From: JBNRMR01 sp050942895
GTDB taxonomy: Bacteria; Bacillota; Clostridia; Christensenellales; UBA1750
Direction: 5' to 3'
Assembly (NCBI GenBank): GCA_050942895.1
Contig: JBMNOE010000036.1
Coordinates: forward strand, 1-16,476
Length of the DNA stretch: 16,476 nucleotides
Every line of letters begins with the position of its first letter. Within the stretch, counting starts at the first letter, position 1. Shown here in pieces: positions 6,534-13,201 of this stretch. Both the position numbers and the translations under genes were made by a program. The notes beneath the pieces are model-generated. The model was not told where the DNA came from, ran no database searches, and saw only the letters and a program-made list of their open reading frames with translations.

Positions 6534-6962
6534 ATGCAAAAACAGAAAAAAAAGGAAAGAAACATTGCCATCGCCAAATCCGTGGCAAAGGGGACCTCCA
6601 TCGCGGCAGGCGTTTCGATTGCGGCGATAGTTCTGCTGGCTCTGGGGCTTAAGGTGTTCAATGTCCCGGAGGAATATATAACGATAATCAACCAGGTTTT
6701 GAAGGCCGCAAGCATAGTGATCGGCACATTGTTCGGCGTTGGCGCAGGCGGGCAGATGGGCTATGTGAAGGGTGCGGCCATCGGCGGCAGCTATATGGCC
6801 CTGGGCCTTGGCACGTCCATGATACTATCAGCGGCATGGCTCACGCCCCTTTCGATAATTGCGGATCTGGCGCTGGGGGGAGCGGTGGGGGCCATCGGCG
6901 GCGCAATCACCGCAAACATGTCGCCCAAGGCCTCTAAGAAAAAGATCAAGGCCGCTGCATAA
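6534..6962 (+). CDS. TIGR04086-type small membrane protein
   Basis: The protein is 142 residues, with a short basic N-terminus (QKQKKKERN) and four hydrophobic, Gly/Ala-rich segments at roughly 15-40, 48-72, 77-100 and 105-128, then a basic C-terminus (KASKKKIKAAA). This matches TIGR04086 membrane proteins of Firmicutes, which have no known function. I prefer the ATG at 6534 over 6528 because the GAGGG at 6523-6527 would touch the earlier ATG but sits six bases from the later one. A short inverted repeat, TATCTT-gttct-AAGATA (6492-6508), lies just upstream. The gene ends before a strong terminator at 7033-7055. Confidence 0.75.
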   Translation: MQKQKKKERNIAIAKSVAKGTSIAAGVSIAAIVLLALGLKVFNVPEEYITIINQVLKAASIVIGTLFGVGAGGQMGYVKGAAIGGSYMALGLGTSMILSAAWLTPLSIIADLALGGAVGAIGGAITANMSPKASKKKIKAAA

Positions 6963-7032
6963 TTTTATCGGGCGGGCTTTCGCTAAACCCCATCTTGCCG
7001 AAATCCTTACGGATGATTCTGAGGCAGACCGA

Positions 7033-7055
7033 AAGCCGCGTAAGCGGCTTTTTTT
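7033..7055 (+). terminator. Rho-independent terminator after the TIGR04086 gene
   Basis: The arms AAGCCGC (7033-7039) and GCGGCTT (7044-7050) enclose a GTAA tetraloop. The last T residues merge into an uninterrupted T run to 7055. Confidence 0.9.
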
Positions 7056-7069
7056 ATCATGCCTGCCGG

Positions 7070-7235
7070 GGCGCTGGGGAACAAAGCGGGGGCTTTGCCC
7101 CACGTTTCATAAGGGGTTCTTATTGATCCTTGGTATGCGCTCTATAAAGATTGCGGGGTTTGGGGCGACGACCCGCAAAAAGGAGTTTCAAAGGGAATCC
7201 CTTTGGCGGGAGCGCAACGGTAGCTCCATTGAACG
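7070..7235. repeat. Palindrome-rich intergenic stretch, possible repetitive element
   Basis: The gap between the terminator and the Crp/Fnr stop is packed with small inverted repeats. CAAAGGGA-a-TCCCTTTG (7189-7205) is perfect, GCGGG/CCCGC pairs across 7153-7175, and a GGGGGC...GCCCC motif lies near 7088-7102. No gene is visible. On the minus strand the 7189-7205 hairpin is followed by a CTCCTTTTT tract and could terminate the Crp/Fnr transcript. The whole looks like a dispersed palindromic repeat, but copy number cannot be judged here. Confidence 0.4.
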
Positions 7236-7244
7236 TCATCGCCC

Positions 7245-7943
7245 TTATTCCTCCAGGCGGGAAAAGTCCAGTATTTTAAAGCTGTTTTTGTAAAAGTCGA
7301 TTATGCCCTCGCTTTTCATGCGCCCAAGCTCCCGGGACATCGCGCTGCGATCAATGCCCAGATATTCGGCCATTTCACTTCGGCGCAGTGGTAAAATGAA
7401 CTGACTTTTTTTATCGGGCCCGCTCTTGGCGCAAAGGTATGCAGATAGCTTTGCCCTCACGCTTTTTTTTGTGAGATAGCCGATGTTTTCGTGGAGGGCG
7501 AAATATTGGCGGCTGATTACGCGAAGCATGTTGCGTATCAGCAGCGAATGATGCCCGCATGTGTCGGGGCAGAGCGTCAAAAGGCGCTCGTAGTCGATGA
7601 GCATCACCACGCTTTTTCCAACAGAATATATGGAAACGGGGCTGGGCGTTCCGTCGGTGCAGGCTAAGATTTCTCCGTAGATCTCCCCGGCGGTTTTTAC
7701 GGCGATCAATGTCTGGCTGCCGTCGGACTTTATGCTGACGCCGTGCATGCAGCCGCTTAAAACAACGCCTATGCTGCTTGTCACCTCGCCGGAGCTGAGC
7801 ACTATCTCGCCATCGCCCAGGGATTTTACCGCAGGACGAAGACAGCTAAGCAGGCCCTTTATTCCTTCATCGCTTAAGTCCTCGAATAGTTTCACGCTTT
7901 TGATTGCATCCCAATATCGCTGCAAGTGGGAAATATCGCTCAT
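7245..7943 (-). CDS. Crp/Fnr-family transcriptional regulator
   Basis: This 232-residue regulator has an N-terminal cyclic-nucleotide-binding-like beta-barrel (about 15-120: LFEDLSDEGIKGLL, VLSGCMHGVSI, GEIYGEI), a dimer helix and a C-terminal winged helix (RRSEMAEYLGIDRSAMSREL as the DNA-binding helices). I see no N-terminal Cys cluster of the Fnr iron-sulfur type, and the effector is unknown. The start is set at 7943 (MSDISHL), with AGGAAG upstream. The in-frame ATG at 7976 lies in the middle of a 22-bp palindrome and has no ribosome site. The palindrome lies just inside the transcript start, so autoregulation is likely. The gene is divergent from an S-component transporter gene that it may also control. 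Confidence 0.85.
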   Translation of the reverse strand: MSDISHLQRYWDAIKSVKLFEDLSDEGIKGLLSCLRPAVKSLGDGEIVLSSGEVTSSIGVVLSGCMHGVSIKSDGSQTLIAVKTAGEIYGEILACTDGTPSPVSIYSVGKSVVMLIDYERLLTLCPDTCGHHSLLIRNMLRVISRQYFALHENIGYLTKKSVRAKLSAYLCAKSGPDKKSQFILPLRRSEMAEYLGIDRSAMSRELGRMKSEGIIDFYKNSFKILDFSRLEE

Positions 7944-7964
7944 AATCTTCAGCCGCTTCCTCAT

Positions 7965-7986
7965 TTGTGTTGCCATGGCAACACAA
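7965..7986. promoter_or_regulatory. Perfect 22-bp palindrome, probable Crp/Fnr operator
   Basis: The half-site TTGTGTTGCCA is followed directly by its exact complement, with no mismatch over 22 bases. The length and symmetry suit a Crp/Fnr dimer. It lies just downstream of the predicted transcription start of the regulator gene and about 140 bases upstream of the divergent transporter gene. Confidence 0.75.
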
Positions 7987-7997
7987 TCTTTTTTTAT

Positions 7998-8026
7998 ATT
8001 GTATTATATTATATACAGAAGATCAA
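7998..8026 (-). promoter_or_regulatory. Sigma-A-type promoter for the Crp/Fnr regulator
   Basis: On the minus strand, TTGATC (8021-8026) and TACAAT (7998-8003) are separated by 17 bases. Transcription would start near 7990, placing the palindrome at about +5 to +26, a position where bound protein would repress. Confidence 0.65.
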
Positions 8027-8125
8027 TGCTTTGCCGTAGTCCCTGCCGTAAATTCAAGGAAAAGCATGTGCGCAATATTGTAATCGCGAAAGTTTGATTA
8101 ATTACACTAAAAGCGGAGGTAAACC

Positions 8126-8662
8126 ATGAGAAACAAAAAAGTACTATGGATCACCCAGACGGCGGTTTTCATCGCCCTTCTGCTGGTGGTTCAGTTCGTC
8201 ACGAGAAGCATGGGCCAGTATGTGACCGGCTCTTTGGTCAATCTGATCCTCGTGACGGCAACCCTTACCGCCGGCCTTGCGTCCGGTTTGACAGTGGCCG
8301 TCCTATCGCCTTTCTTTGCATTTTTATTTGGAATCGGCCCGGTCATCCAAATCGTTCCGTTTGTCGCCCTGGGCAATGGCGCGCTTGTTCTTGTCTCCTG
8401 GCTGGTGCTGGGCAATGCTGATAACCCCGGCATTGCGCGAAGGGCGCTTTCCGTGGTGGCAGGTTCAGTCGCGAAGCTGCTTGTGCTCTGGCTGGGCGTG
8501 GTGAAGGTGATGCTTCCGCTGATGACGCATCTTCAGCCCAAGCAGGTGGAAACCATGACCGCCATGTTCACATGGCCTCAGCTTGTGACTGCCCTTATTG
8601 GCTCCACAGTTGCGATGATAGTGGTTCCTCTGGTGAAGAAGGCCCTGAAGAAGGGCGGCTGA
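8126..8662 (+). CDS. ECF-type transporter S component (substrate unknown)
   Basis: This very hydrophobic 178-residue protein has about five or six membrane segments, a short basic N-terminus (MRNKKVLW) and a basic C-terminus (KKALKKGG). The opening helix QTAVFIALLLVVQF followed by G-x-x-V-x-G-S-L-V-N and a small-residue-rich third helix resembles S components of energy-coupling-factor vitamin transporters, which capture the substrate and dock on a shared EcfAAT module. No EcfA or EcfT gene is in this window, as usual for group II systems. Ribosome site GGAGG lies seven bases before the ATG. The gene is divergent from the Crp/Fnr regulator, so the palindrome between them may control both. The substrate cannot be read from the sequence. 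Confidence 0.65.
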   Translation: MRNKKVLWITQTAVFIALLLVVQFVTRSMGQYVTGSLVNLILVTATLTAGLASGLTVAVLSPFFAFLFGIGPVIQIVPFVALGNGALVLVSWLVLGNADNPGIARRALSVVAGSVAKLLVLWLGVVKVMLPLMTHLQPKQVETMTAMFTWPQLVTALIGSTVAMIVVPLVKKALKKGG

Positions 8663-8707
8663 AAACTAACGGCAATGGCATTTGCCAGTTGCCGATTATA
8701 ATAAAAG

Positions 8708-8750
8708 CCTCGGGCTGCCCCAAAACGGCGGCCCGAGGTTTTTGTTTTTG
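8708..8750 (+). terminator. Rho-independent terminator after the S-component gene
   Basis: The arms CCTCGGGC (8708-8715) and GCCCGAGG (8731-8738) are perfect and followed by TTTTTGTTTTTG. On the minus strand the same hairpin is followed by CTTTTAT, so it may also stop the converging lipoprotein transcript. A second hairpin without a T tract precedes it at 8672-8696. Confidence 0.88.
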
Positions 8751-8829
8751 TTTTACTTTGTTTTCGCTTTTTGCTGCCGGCTTTTTATTTTCAAAGGGGA
8801 AATGCGGCTTTTCATAACTATTGCGCCTG

Positions 8830-9312
8830 CTATTCGCCGATTGCAAACTCAGCGGAGTACAGCTTTTCCCCCACCTGCTTGACCAGCCTGTATTCACCCT
8901 GGGAAAGGCTGAACCTTAGCAGCGAAAGATCCGCCTGATATGACTGCGATTCGCCGCTTTCAAGCTTATATGCTATGGCGATCCAGGCGGTTGAATCCTT
9001 GAAGGGCAACTGATGCCAAGCGCCCCTCAGTTTCATCTCCACGCTGTAGGAGACGCCGTAATACACCTCCCTGTTGCTGCTGTTTGTTACAGTATAGGAA
9101 ATGGTGTTCGTGCCTTTGGGGTATGACGATTGGTCCGTCGTCAGCCGGATTAAGCCGGAGCTGTCGAAGTCGCCGTCGAAGTATTGAGAGGGCTCAAGGT
9201 TTTTGCCGCTGGCTATGCAGCCCGTCAGCAGCGCGGCAGCTATAATGATAAAAACTGCCATCGCCATTTTTACTTTTCCTGCTCTTTTTAGCTTTGTCTT
9301 CATATCTATCAT
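8830..9312 (-). CDS. Secreted lipoprotein with an Ig-like fold
   Basis: This 160-residue lipoprotein has a basic N-terminus (KTKLKRAGKVK), a hydrophobic stretch and the lipobox LLTGC, with the lipid-bearing Cys at 32. The mature part, about 125 residues, reads like an immunoglobulin-like beta-sandwich: YPKGTNTISYTVTN, EVYYGVSYSVE, then GEYRLVKQVG as the closing strands. This resembles small Big_14-type domains seen in Firmicutes lipoproteins, recalled from memory. The start at 9312 is chosen because CTCCTC (GAGGAG on the minus strand, 9320-9325) sits seven bases away. It is convergent with the S-component gene and divergent from the second lipoprotein. Function is unknown; a surface-anchored role is inferred from the signal only. 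Confidence 0.75.
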   Translation of the reverse strand: MIDMKTKLKRAGKVKMAMAVFIIIAAALLTGCIASGKNLEPSQYFDGDFDSSGLIRLTTDQSSYPKGTNTISYTVTNSSNREVYYGVSYSVEMKLRGAWHQLPFKDSTAWIAIAYKLESGESQSYQADLSLLRFSLSQGEYRLVKQVGEKLYSAEFAIGE

Positions 9313-9467
9313 ACAATATCTCCTCATATATCTTTATTATTTTGCTTTTCAGCTTCGCTTATGCAAAGGGTGAAAAATTTTGTCGGTTTTTATACGCGCC
9401 GTTATGAAGATATGTTGCATGACAACGGTTAAAGATGCTCCAAAAGATACCTGTGCAGTTATAAACC

Positions 9468-9497
9468 TTGTTTAAAACGGCATACTTGTTGTATAAT
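9468..9497 (+). promoter_or_regulatory. Sigma-A-type promoter for the 9586 lipoprotein gene
   Basis: TTGTTT (9468-9473) and a perfect TATAAT (9492-9497) are separated by 18 bases, about 88 bases upstream of the preferred start codon. Confidence 0.65.
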
Positions 9498-9585
9498 GTT
9501 CTATACGGTTTTTAATTGCCGGGATATTATCAGGGCTTAAATGGCTTTTTCCATTATGAGCGACGTAAAAAGAGGAAGAAAACTT

Positions 9586-10605
9586 ATGGCAAAGAAACTT
9601 AAAGCTTTTTCAATTTTAATAATATTTGCGCTGATTCTCTTGATGATGGCCTGCGGCATGCTCCCCGGGGTTCAGGAGACCGCCGGCCCGGAGATCGACA
9701 TAGTCGCCCGCGAACTGCCGCAGTTGATGATCGCTTTGCCCCAGGAGATAAACGACTTCTACAGCGAGGGCTACGGCTATTTTCTGGACGAAATAGAAGA
9801 CTACAGCTATGAGCACAGGTTCACATATGATGTTATAAGGTTTTCATCCCAGGATGAGCTGATTTCGCTTCTGGCTCCGGAAAGCGCGGAAAAATACGAA
9901 TGGATTTACATCCACCCGGACGAAGGCGCTTCTCAGGGGCTGAAGGATGCTCTTGATGCACTGCCGCAGGAGAAGGTTACGGTGCTGTTTGGAAGCGGCA
10001 TCGAAGGCTACACCCCAGACCACAGGGTTTTCATAGACTATTTTGAAATGGGCGTTAAGACAGGCGAGCGGATGACGGCGGATTTTTCCGGAAGGATATC
10101 CCGCGGTAAGCTGGCTGCGGCTTTCTTCAGGGTGAATGAGCCTTGGTATGACGAATATTTGCGGGGAATAAAGTCCGTGGCGGGGCAGCGCTTTGATCTG
10201 ATCGAGATGGAGGCGGGCGACCCTAAGGCGGCGATGGAAAGCTTCCTCGAATCCCTCCCGGAGAGCGAGATGAAGGATGTCTGCACGATAATCTCCGGCA
10301 GCGGCGAACAGGGCAAGGGGGCAATGGAGGCAGTGCTTTCATTCAAGGGCAGCCTGGATCTTAAGGTCTGCCTGGTGGCATTCATAGGCGCCCAGGAGGA
10401 GTACATAGGGGATTTTTCATACAGCCCAATTGACCAGATAACCTATGATATATACCCCACGATGATGATAAAGGCGGCCAGATATCTTAAAGATGTGGTG
10501 ACCGGCATTGCACAGGCCGAGCATTCCATCGTTGCGGATCTTCTTGATAAGGAAAATTTGGAACTATACAAACAGAGCGATGAATATCTTCTTCGCTTCC
10601 GCTGA
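9586..10605 (+). CDS. Lipoprotein, probable type I periplasmic-binding-protein fold
   Basis: This 339-residue lipoprotein has a signal peptide MAKKLKAFS plus a hydrophobic core and lipobox LMMAC (Cys23). The mature region alternates beta and alpha like LacI/RbsB-type binding proteins: PQLMIALPQEINDFYSEGYG, then EKYEWIYIHP, KVTVLFGSGI, VFIDYFEMGVKTGERM (like the D-x-x-x-x-G loop at the hinge), KLAAAFFRVNEPWYDEYLRGIKS, and SPIDQITYDIYP near the end. A sugar- or small-molecule-sensing role is possible, but no permease or kinase lies nearby. I place the start at 9586, with AGAGG ten bases upstream; an upstream in-frame ATG at 9541 lacks a ribosome site. Two hairpins follow the gene. The fold call is moderate and no ligand is inferred. 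Confidence 0.65.
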   Translation: MAKKLKAFSILIIFALILLMMACGMLPGVQETAGPEIDIVARELPQLMIALPQEINDFYSEGYGYFLDEIEDYSYEHRFTYDVIRFSSQDELISLLAPESAEKYEWIYIHPDEGASQGLKDALDALPQEKVTVLFGSGIEGYTPDHRVFIDYFEMGVKTGERMTADFSGRISRGKLAAAFFRVNEPWYDEYLRGIKSVAGQRFDLIEMEAGDPKAAMESFLESLPESEMKDVCTIISGSGEQGKGAMEAVLSFKGSLDLKVCLVAFIGAQEEYIGDFSYSPIDQITYDIYPTMMIKAARYLKDVVTGIAQAEHSIVADLLDKENLELYKQSDEYLLRFR

Positions 10606-10612
10606 GCCGCGA

Positions 10613-10686
10613 AGGGCTGTGTGAAAAAACAGCCCTGATAAATAACAGATCGCTTTTAAAAGACCCGAAGCCCATGCTTCTTTTTT
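10613..10686 (+). terminator. Tandem hairpins after the 9586 lipoprotein gene
   Basis: The first hairpin is AGGGCTGT (10613-10620) with ACAGCCCT (10629-10636), strong but without a T tract. The second is GAAGC-ccat-GCTTC (10667-10680), followed by six T residues (10681-10686), and is the likely terminator. Confidence 0.75.
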
Positions 10687-10800
10687 GCTTTAACTATAAA
10701 AAGAGGCGGTTTCAGGGTCTTTTTGCGATTTTATAAAGGCAAAATGAAAAAACTCAGCGAATGCTTCGGCATCATTCAGGAAAAAATATTTATGAAGGGG

Positions 10801-10829
10801 TTTACTTTTTGATTTCTGCGTGGTAAAAT
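10801..10829 (+). promoter_or_regulatory. Promoter for the radical-SAM/DUF4130 operon
   Basis: TTTACT (10801-10806) and TAAAAT (10824-10829) are separated by 17 bases. The position makes an in-frame ATG at 10820 unusable and favours the TTG start at 10862. Confidence 0.55.
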
Positions 10830-10861
10830 CAAAACAAGAACATATGTTCGGAGGGTTTGTT

Positions 10862-12163
10862 TTGGACTTAATGCAGAAGATGGAGATTTTGGCGGATGCG
10901 GCGAAGTATGATGTGGCCTGCACATCCAGCGGCAGCAACAGAAAGGGAAAAGCGGGAAGCCTGGGCAATGCCGTGGCCTGCGGCATCTGCCACAGTTTTT
11001 CTGCCGACGGCAGGTGCATATCGCTGCTGAAAGTGCTGCAGAGCAACGCCTGCGCCTATGACTGCGCCTACTGCATAAACCGCAGAACAAACGACGAGAT
11101 CGGGCGGGCGGCCTTCACCCCCAGAGAGCTGGCGGACATCACAATGAATTTCTACCGGCGAAACTACATAGAGGGGCTTTTTCTCAGCAGCGCAATAGTG
11201 AAAAACCCTGATTACACCTGTGAGCTGATGCTGAAAACCCTGCGCATTTTAAGGGAGGAATACAGCTTTGGCGGCTACATACATGTGAAGGCCATCCCCG
11301 GCGCTGACCAGGCGCTGCTTTATAGCATGGGCCTTCTCGCCGACAGGATGAGCGTTAATATAGAGCTGCCGTCAGAGGAAAGTCTCAGGCTTTTAGCGCC
11401 GCAGAAAACCAAGGAGGCAATACTCAGGCCCATGGCGGGCATAAGGCAGGGAATAAACCAGAGCCGCTACGAGCTGGTGCGCTATCGGGGCGCGCCGAAT
11501 TTTGTTCCGGCGGGGCAAAGCACCCAGATGATAATAGGCGCAACGCCCGAAAGCGACAGGCAGATACTTCGCCTTTCGGAATCGCTTTACAAAAAATATT
11601 TACTGAAAAGGGTTTTTTACAGCGCCTATGTGCCCCTTGTGAATGCCGGCAATCTCCCCGCCATAGACAGCAAGCCGCCGCTTCTGCGGGAACATCGGCT
11701 CTATCAGGCGGACTTTCTTTTGCGCTTCTACGGCTTTTCAGCATCGGAGATACTGCCCGAAACCAGCCCGAATTTCAATGTCTATCTGGACCCTAAAAGC
11801 TGCTGGGCGCTGAACAATCTGGACAGTTTTCCCGTAGAGGTGGAAAGGGCGCCCCTGGAAATGCTGCTGAGGGTGCCCGGAGTGGGGACAAGGAGCGCCC
11901 AGAGGATAATCTCCGCCCGAAGGGAGATGGTCCTTAGGCCTGAGCACATGCAAAAGCTGGGCGTGGTGATGAAAAGAGCGCAATATTTTCTGACGTTCGC
12001 CGGCAGGGCGGCGCCGGGGGTTAAGATGGAGCAAGCGGCGCTTCTGCGGGGGCTGATGTCCCACAAGGATGCGCGCGCGCTGGAGCTGGACAGGGGGAAG
12101 CAGATTTCTTTCTTTGACTCGCCCGCGGAGGAGCTGAGAAAATGCATAACCGGACAACTGTAG
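10862..12163 (+). CDS. Putative DNA modification/repair radical SAM protein (TIGR03916)
   Basis: This 433-residue protein has the radical-SAM cluster CAYDCAYC (Cys64, Cys68, Cys71), which binds [4Fe-4S] and cleaves SAM. Extra cysteines lie at 40, 43 and 52. The sequences ILADAAKYDVAC, SLLKVLQSNAC and FLSSAIVKNPDYT are characteristic of TIGR03916. A helix-hairpin-helix (LLRVPGVGTRSAQRII at about 335-350) suggests non-specific DNA binding near the C-terminus. The family is paired with TIGR03915/uracil-DNA-glycosylase-like partners, and its reaction is unknown. The start is the TTG at 10862, six bases after GGAGGG (10850-10855); the promoter's -10 box overlaps the earlier ATG. The next gene overlaps by 22 bases, so the two are co-translated. 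Cellular role inferred: processing of damaged or modified DNA bases. Confidence 0.9.
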   Translation: MDLMQKMEILADAAKYDVACTSSGSNRKGKAGSLGNAVACGICHSFSADGRCISLLKVLQSNACAYDCAYCINRRTNDEIGRAAFTPRELADITMNFYRRNYIEGLFLSSAIVKNPDYTCELMLKTLRILREEYSFGGYIHVKAIPGADQALLYSMGLLADRMSVNIELPSEESLRLLAPQKTKEAILRPMAGIRQGINQSRYELVRYRGAPNFVPAGQSTQMIIGATPESDRQILRLSESLYKKYLLKRVFYSAYVPLVNAGNLPAIDSKPPLLREHRLYQADFLLRFYGFSASEILPETSPNFNVYLDPKSCWALNNLDSFPVEVERAPLEMLLRVPGVGTRSAQRIISARREMVLRPEHMQKLGVVMKRAQYFLTFAGRAAPGVKMEQAALLRGLMSHKDARALELDRGKQISFFDSPAEELRKCITGQL

Positions 12164-13023
12164 CAAAAAGAGAAGGGGATATTTCCTACACATATGACGG
12201 CAGCTTTGAGGGGCTTTTGTGCTGCGTTTTCAGGAGTGTGCGCCAGCGAGAAAGGCCGATTTCGGTAATACCCTGCAACGCGCCCCAGATGCGGCTTTTT
12301 GAAAGTTTTTGTAATTTTTATATAGAGACGGATTTTCAGCAGGCGGATATCGTGAGGGACGCTATAGAGAAGAAGATATCGCCCGCCTCACTGGAACTGA
12401 TCCATGTCGCATTTCTCTCATGTTTGGATGAAAAAGAGCTGCACATACTAAGATATCTGGAGCTGGGCTTTAAAGTCGGTCCCCGGGTTGATGCTATGCT
12501 GGCTCATCCCGTGGTGAGCATCATCAGCGAGTCTGTAAGGCATCTTCATAACGAGGCCCATCTGCTCAAGGGTTTCGTGCGGTTTTCCGATTATGGGGGA
12601 GTGCTTGCGGCGCAGATCGAGCCGAAGAACAGAGTGCTTTTTGCGATGGCGGGCCATTTTTGCGACAGATTTGGCGGCGAGCGCCTTATAATATACGATA
12701 AAAACCACGGGGAGGCGTTTGTCTGCGCAGGAGGCAGGGGAAAGATAGTGGATCTGGAGGAATTCGAGCTGCCTGCTCCGGGAGAGGATGAGGCTTTGTT
12801 CCGATCTCTGTGGATGCGCTTCCACCAGACTATCGCCATAAAAGAAAGGTATAATCCTGCTTGCCAAAGGGGACATTTGCCCCTGCGCTATAGGGGGAAT
12901 ATGACGGAATTCACCGAGGCCGGCCGCCAGTTGGCCGAAACAAAGACGAGCAATCCAAATGGTTTGCTTAAAAAGGAAGAAGCCGCTTCGTTGCCTGATG
13001 TCGACGACAAAACGCCGCTGTAA
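12142..13023 (+). CDS. Probable DNA metabolism protein, TIGR03915/DUF4130
   Basis: The protein is 293 residues. ISYTYDGSFEGLLCCVF at the N-terminus and the C-terminal DUF4130 hallmarks (LKGFVRFSDY, IEPKNRVLFAMAGHFCDRF, then a helix ending in the NPACQRGHLPLRYRGNMTEF motif) identify the family. It is the constant partner of the radical-SAM protein upstream. In other bacteria the DUF4130 region is fused to a uracil-DNA glycosylase-type domain; here no glycosylase domain follows, and the protein ends in a charged tail of about 30 residues. The start ATG at 12142 lies inside the upstream gene and is preceded by GGAGGAG with eight bases of spacing, a good ribosome site, so overlapping translation is expected. 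The joint function is uncharacterised, presumed DNA repair. Confidence 0.88.
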   Translation: MHNRTTVAKREGDISYTYDGSFEGLLCCVFRSVRQRERPISVIPCNAPQMRLFESFCNFYIETDFQQADIVRDAIEKKISPASLELIHVAFLSCLDEKELHILRYLELGFKVGPRVDAMLAHPVVSIISESVRHLHNEAHLLKGFVRFSDYGGVLAAQIEPKNRVLFAMAGHFCDRFGGERLIIYDKNHGEAFVCAGGRGKIVDLEEFELPAPGEDEALFRSLWMRFHQTIAIKERYNPACQRGHLPLRYRGNMTEFTEAGRQLAETKTSNPNGLLKKEEAASLPDVDDKTPL

Positions 13024-13201
13024 AAAATGGCTGGAACTTTTCGGAAGAAAAAACCATTTCACAAGGATTGGCATCCAGAGGGTTTTTGCGAAAGAATCGG
13101 AAAATAACCATTGTTTTAAATGGCTTAAATGAAATCCATTCCCAGAATCAATAACGTGCATATGAGCAAAATAAAACGGAAATTGATGTTGGAGAGATGG
13201 A

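Noticed and set aside
13024..13201. Possible sigma-F/sigma-G promoter for spoIVB (CATATGA near 13158)
   Set aside because: No matching -35 element at the required spacing; the region is otherwise featureless.
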